Assembly: GCF_014633365.1 (NCBI RefSeq)
Contig: NC_068350.1
Span: 4,345,001 to 4,409,000 of the forward strand
Direction: 5' to 3'
Length of the DNA: 64,000 nt
DNA from: Diospyros lotus
Taxonomy: Eukaryota; Streptophyta; Magnoliopsida; Ericales; Ebenaceae
The translations under genes were made by a program, and so were the position numbers. Below the pieces are notes generated by a model. That model was given only the letters and a program-made list of their open reading frames with translations, did no database searches and was not told the origin of the DNA. Of this stretch, positions 60,695 through 64,000 are shown in pieces (positions within the stretch are counted from its first letter, which is position 1; each line of letters begins with the position of its first letter).

Positions 60695-62387
60695 AAAACA
60701 CCTGGCACCCAAGTCCCATACCAACTTGCCGCTGCCCTGAAAGGCAACATAGATCTCCAACAAACTTGTGTGCATTGTCCCGGGTCGGTACTCTCGACAG
60801 CCGAGCCATAGGCTCCCTTGGAACGGTACTCCCGTCTAAGAACTAAATGCTACCAGTAACCATGCAATGCATATAAAATGCAATGGCGTAATGAGCATCA
60901 ACGTGATACAAGGCGGCCATACATCCAGGCATCAGGCCACGCTCCGCCCATATAGTAAATCACACGCGATGCATATGCCCGTGCTGGATGCAACCTGACC
61001 AATCTAGAATGTCCGTGATCAAGCATAACCAAATCATGATAATCCCAACATGCAGCTCGTACCCATGTGCATACCAAACCATGCTACAAGAATAAAATGA
61101 TACCAGATCATGCTATAATCACGTAACGGCAGAGCCAGTCAACAGTGCTTGGCACCGGTCAGCGGACAGTGACCAGGAGATATCATCTGACGGCCTAAGA
61201 TAGACCGTACGACAATCACACCATCACCGAACAGCCAATCTTTGCCCCTACTGCACAACCGCTCTAACCAATAAATAATCAAAAATCCATAATAATACCC
61301 GAACAGCTAAGAACCTAGCCCCGGGTGAGTACGACATCATTTTCATAGGCTTGGGGTGGTACAAACCCCCGTAGGCGACCAACGAATAAAACCCTTGAGA
61401 CCAGTTTAACAAATTAAATTTTAAAACACACCGTTTTAAATTTCATAATTTATTAACAGCCGAAACCAACAAAGGGAGGTCAAATAAATTGACATCGAAA
61501 GAATCGACAATGAGGGTATAAAAAACTTGCCTTTCCGAAGATAACCTTAGGCTCAATTTGACCAAACGCGGTCAAAGTTATACAAATTGCAATATCCCAA
61601 TTATTGCCAAAATTAATAAAATTAGACCCTAAACAAAATTTTGACCGCACAGAATATTAATTACTAGCTTGTCTACATACCTGAAATATTAACTCTAGAA
61701 TTAAACAGGATTTAATCTGAATTTTGGCCCCAAATTTTCTCAAAATTCCTCCCGTGTGCTGCTGCTTCCTCTGTAATTTTTTTACTGTTCGTTTGCATAA
61801 AATCACGCTCGAAATCGGGCTTAAATGCGGCCGAAATTGAGCAAAGTAAGGGGCGCCACGTGGCAGCGCGGGGAGGCCACCGCCTCCTAGCGAAACAACG
61901 TCGTTTCGGACGTCCAGTGGCTAAATTAATTCACCCAAAAAATTCCTCCCTCGCGCGCAGCCCCAGCGTTTCGATCCTTCGCTCACTGCCTGGCTGCCTC
62001 GCGCGCGAACCGCTCGCGCCCGCACTCATCTTCAACCGATCTATGCTTTACGTTATATTTAAAGAGACTTTTCGGCCTTTCTGCAATTCACACCAGCCAC
62101 CCTAACTTCCATAAATTACACACACACCTTCTATACTAATTATAGTAATGCTCGAAACTTCTAAAAATCCCACAACTAAATTTATTTCAATTTTTTTTCT
62201 GATTCCAAAAATTCCTAAAATAATTAATCAATTACCTTAATTTCTTATTTCCTTAAAATCACATAATTTAATTTTTATTTAATCACCAAAAATTATTTTA
62301 ATATTTCTTTTAAATCAAATAACCCCAAAATTAATTTAAATCACCATTAACGGGGCGTTACAGGAACAATTTATCTTGATGGGCCTA

Positions 62388-62456
62388 CTCGAACTTCCCA
62401 GGGGGTCACGCATCATTGAGTTTCCCTAGCTCAAGCACGTTTAATCCTAGAGTTCC
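62388..62456 (-). other. 5S rRNA-derived segment within the Cassandra-like LTR
   Basis: Minus strand reads GGAACTCTAGGATTAAACGT, then GTGCTTGAGCTAGGG, then GATGCGTGACCCCCTGGGAA, then GTTC. These match the plant 5S phrases GGAACTCCGAAGTTAAGCGT, GTGCTTGGGCGAGAG and GATGGGTGACCTCCTGGGAA in the same order and spacing. They cover the internal A box and C box of the Pol III promoter, with substitutions. It is not a 5S gene: the flanks and the 5' part differ. Confidence 0.85.
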
Positions 62457-63107
62457 TTGCCTACATTCAGCCCAAAAAGTATTCAGCTGGTATTGTTTCC
62501 TTCGTTATTTATTCTCGATATATATTACCTTTCTCTAGGCTCTTAGGGTATTACACACACATTCTCTCTATCTCTCCGGCTATGTCTTATCAATCGCCCA
62601 TCTCTCTTTCTCCAACATCTCCTCAACTCTCACTCTCTTTTCATTATCACTTGATTATGAGGATGAGGAAGAAGATGATTCTTCAAAATCAACAATGTGT
62701 AAAGTCCAAGCAACTTTGGCTTTGCCCTTATCCTTGTTCCTCTTCCTTTTCAAATTCTTATCATCTACTCTTAGTTGTTATAGTTGCCTCAATAAGAGCT
62801 TTATAGCATCACCAGATAAAGATAAGGAATTGAAGGTAAGTCGTTGGAAAGAAAAAATGAGTTAAGGAGATATTGAAAAGAAAGATGAGATGCAGCCATA
62901 AAAAAATAAATAGTTGAGGAGACTCTAGAGAGAATGGGGGCTTGAGGAGACGTTGTTAGAGAGAAAGTGAGTTGAGGAAATGCCTGAGAAAGAGTGAGCT
63001 CAAGAGACGTCAAAAAATTGTTCTATTAGCTCACATGTATATCACTTATTGACCATATGTTTAAATGAGTGATTTTACACGATTCACTAATACAATTGAA
63101 ATCACAA

Positions 63108-64000
63108 AAAAAAAAAAGGGGGAACCAAAATGTACTTTGAGCCTATTTTGATACTTTCCACGTTCATCGTACACCATGCTGCATTATATATATGCTAACA
63201 AATAAGCCCGCACAATATGTGTGATAAACGTATAAGTTATTTTTTGTAATTTTAAAATATAATTTATATAGTTATTGTCACTGTATTAATTTTTTAAATT
63301 ATACTTGAATTTTAAGAGAGTAATAGGTATTGAATGTAATATTTAATTTTTATGACAATTTCTTAAAAAAATCAATTATCTAATTCGAAGTCTCATAAAA
63401 CAATGGCAGTCATTATTTTTCATTTAAAGAAATTTATTTACATTAATAAAACATTACATTTGTTTTTAAATTTATTTTAACACAACAAGTTCAATTGAAT
63501 AATTAAGATGAAAAAATAGAAAAACAATTCATTCTAATAATCTTAATATAATTTATTAGCATTAATAATGTGGATTAATGTGATATTAAACCCATTTTAT
63601 TTATTCATTAAAAACTATTTACATAATTTTGAACTTCTGAAAACTTTACACATTCCTTTAAATTTATTCAAACCCTACAAATTACTTTCAAAAAAGAAAA
63701 TGAAAAAAAGAAAGGACACTAATTTAAATTACTTTAATGTAATTTAATAGTTTCATTAAAATAAAATAACTTTAATATTTGTTTACATAATTATCTATGT
63801 TTTATTAATTATTTTGTTGATTTAAAATTGAACCAGCAAAAATTTCAGATTCTCCCCTCCAAACAACACTGAGTACTAATGAAACATTTTTTAAATCATA
63901 TAAGAAATGTATTTATTAGAACACATTAAAAGAGGCATTCAAACAACTATTAAGCAAAACTTTTTTCAATAAAAAATTAAAAATATATTAAAAGACATCT
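63108..64000. other. AT-rich spacer, nothing recognised
   Basis: No supported gene, RNA or element boundary to the window edge. Confidence 0.5.

Larger units (their letters stand above)
57162..62362. mobile_element. Solo LTR (about 2.2 kb net) nested in the Cassandra LTR
   Basis: Starts TGTAAGCACCCCCGCCCGG and ends GGGGCGTTACA, with the perfect 5-bp target duplication GGAAC (57157-57161 and 62363-62367). No gag or pol frame inside, and no internal PBS/PPT, so a solo LTR (probably gypsy-type from its termini) is the simplest reading. It is interrupted by a further solo LTR at 57728-60694. Confidence 0.82.
57124..62555 (-). mobile_element. Cassandra-like TRIM LTR (solo), interrupted by a 5.2 kb insertion
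   Basis: The outer pieces 57124-57161 and 62368-62555 together form one LTR of about 226 bp with termini TGTAACATCCCGCATCG and GGTATTACA (minus strand TGTAATACCC…GGGATGTTACA). The right piece carries, on the minus strand, a segment clearly related to the 3' two thirds of 5S rRNA. A short LTR containing a 5S-derived Pol III promoter is the hallmark of Cassandra terminal-repeat retroelements. Only one LTR is seen, and flanks CTCTC and CACAC are not a convincing duplication. Confidence 0.75.
56540..63107. mobile_element. Foldback/Mutator-like element, unit B, split by nested insertions
   Basis: The left part (56540-57123) and the right part (62556-63107) together follow unit A. The phrase ACAATGTGTAAAGTCCAAGC occurs in both units (56203 and 62692). 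The outer end here is intact: CACTTATTTAAACATATAGC at about 56845 is inverted at the right as CATATGTTTAAATGAGTGAT near 63052. It carries a small MITE in the left arm and a three-deep LTR nest at 57124-62555. Confidence 0.65.

Noticed and set aside
62388..62456. A true 5S rRNA gene
   Set aside because: Only the 3' two thirds are recognisable, with several changes in box positions; it is bounded by LTR-like termini, fitting a Cassandra-type LTR better.

Overview
The window looks like nuclear DNA from a flowering plant, probably a eudicot. It is very AT-rich, its genes have many GT-AG introns, it carries a nuclear tRNA-Asp(GTC) gene, and it is full of plant-type transposons (hAT, PIF/Harbinger-like and Mutator-like MITEs, Ty1-copia, a LINE remnant, large LTRs and a Cassandra TRIM). 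The species cannot be named from sequence alone.

The one intact protein gene is a ROS1/DEMETER-family 5-methylcytosine DNA glycosylase on the + strand (23178-35717). I could join 19 exons with consistent splice phases into one 1782-codon frame. It has the basic K/R region, the split HhH-GPD glycosylase core with its catalytic Lys and Asp, the four-Cys iron-sulfur motif, the permuted CXXC segment and the C-terminal RRM-like domain.

Bases 1-8938 are a direct, partial second copy of the same gene, covering exon 1 tail to the middle of exon 5. It is a pseudogene: exon 3 has a frameshift with a stop and a second nonsense codon, and its following intron holds a 4.04 kb hAT transposon with a perfect 8-bp target duplication. 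The copy ends abruptly at 8938, where it is joined in frame to an exon of an unrelated WD40-repeat gene whose broken remains continue to about 10930.

From 11 to 22 kb lies an AT-rich spacer with dispersed repeats, a non-autonomous hAT element, two Harbinger-like MITEs, one tRNA-Asp gene and two small TIR elements just upstream of the demethylase. The last intron of the demethylase carries a 0.94 kb Mutator-like TIR element and a strong hairpin.

From 36 to 64 kb no intact host gene is recognisable. In order there are a copia reverse-transcriptase scrap, an AT-rich tandem array of about 3.3 kb interrupted by a MITE, a second Harbinger-like MITE holding a nested MITE, a LINE ORF1-like remnant, a minus-strand copia element (46877-54284) split by a plus-strand internally deleted copia element (48403-50984), and a tandem pair of foldback elements. 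The second foldback is split by a Cassandra-like 5S-derived LTR, itself split by a solo LTR (TSD GGAAC), itself split by another solo LTR (TSD AAAAC). The window thus records a gene duplication followed by decay and several layers of datable insertions around a gene whose product removes DNA methylation.
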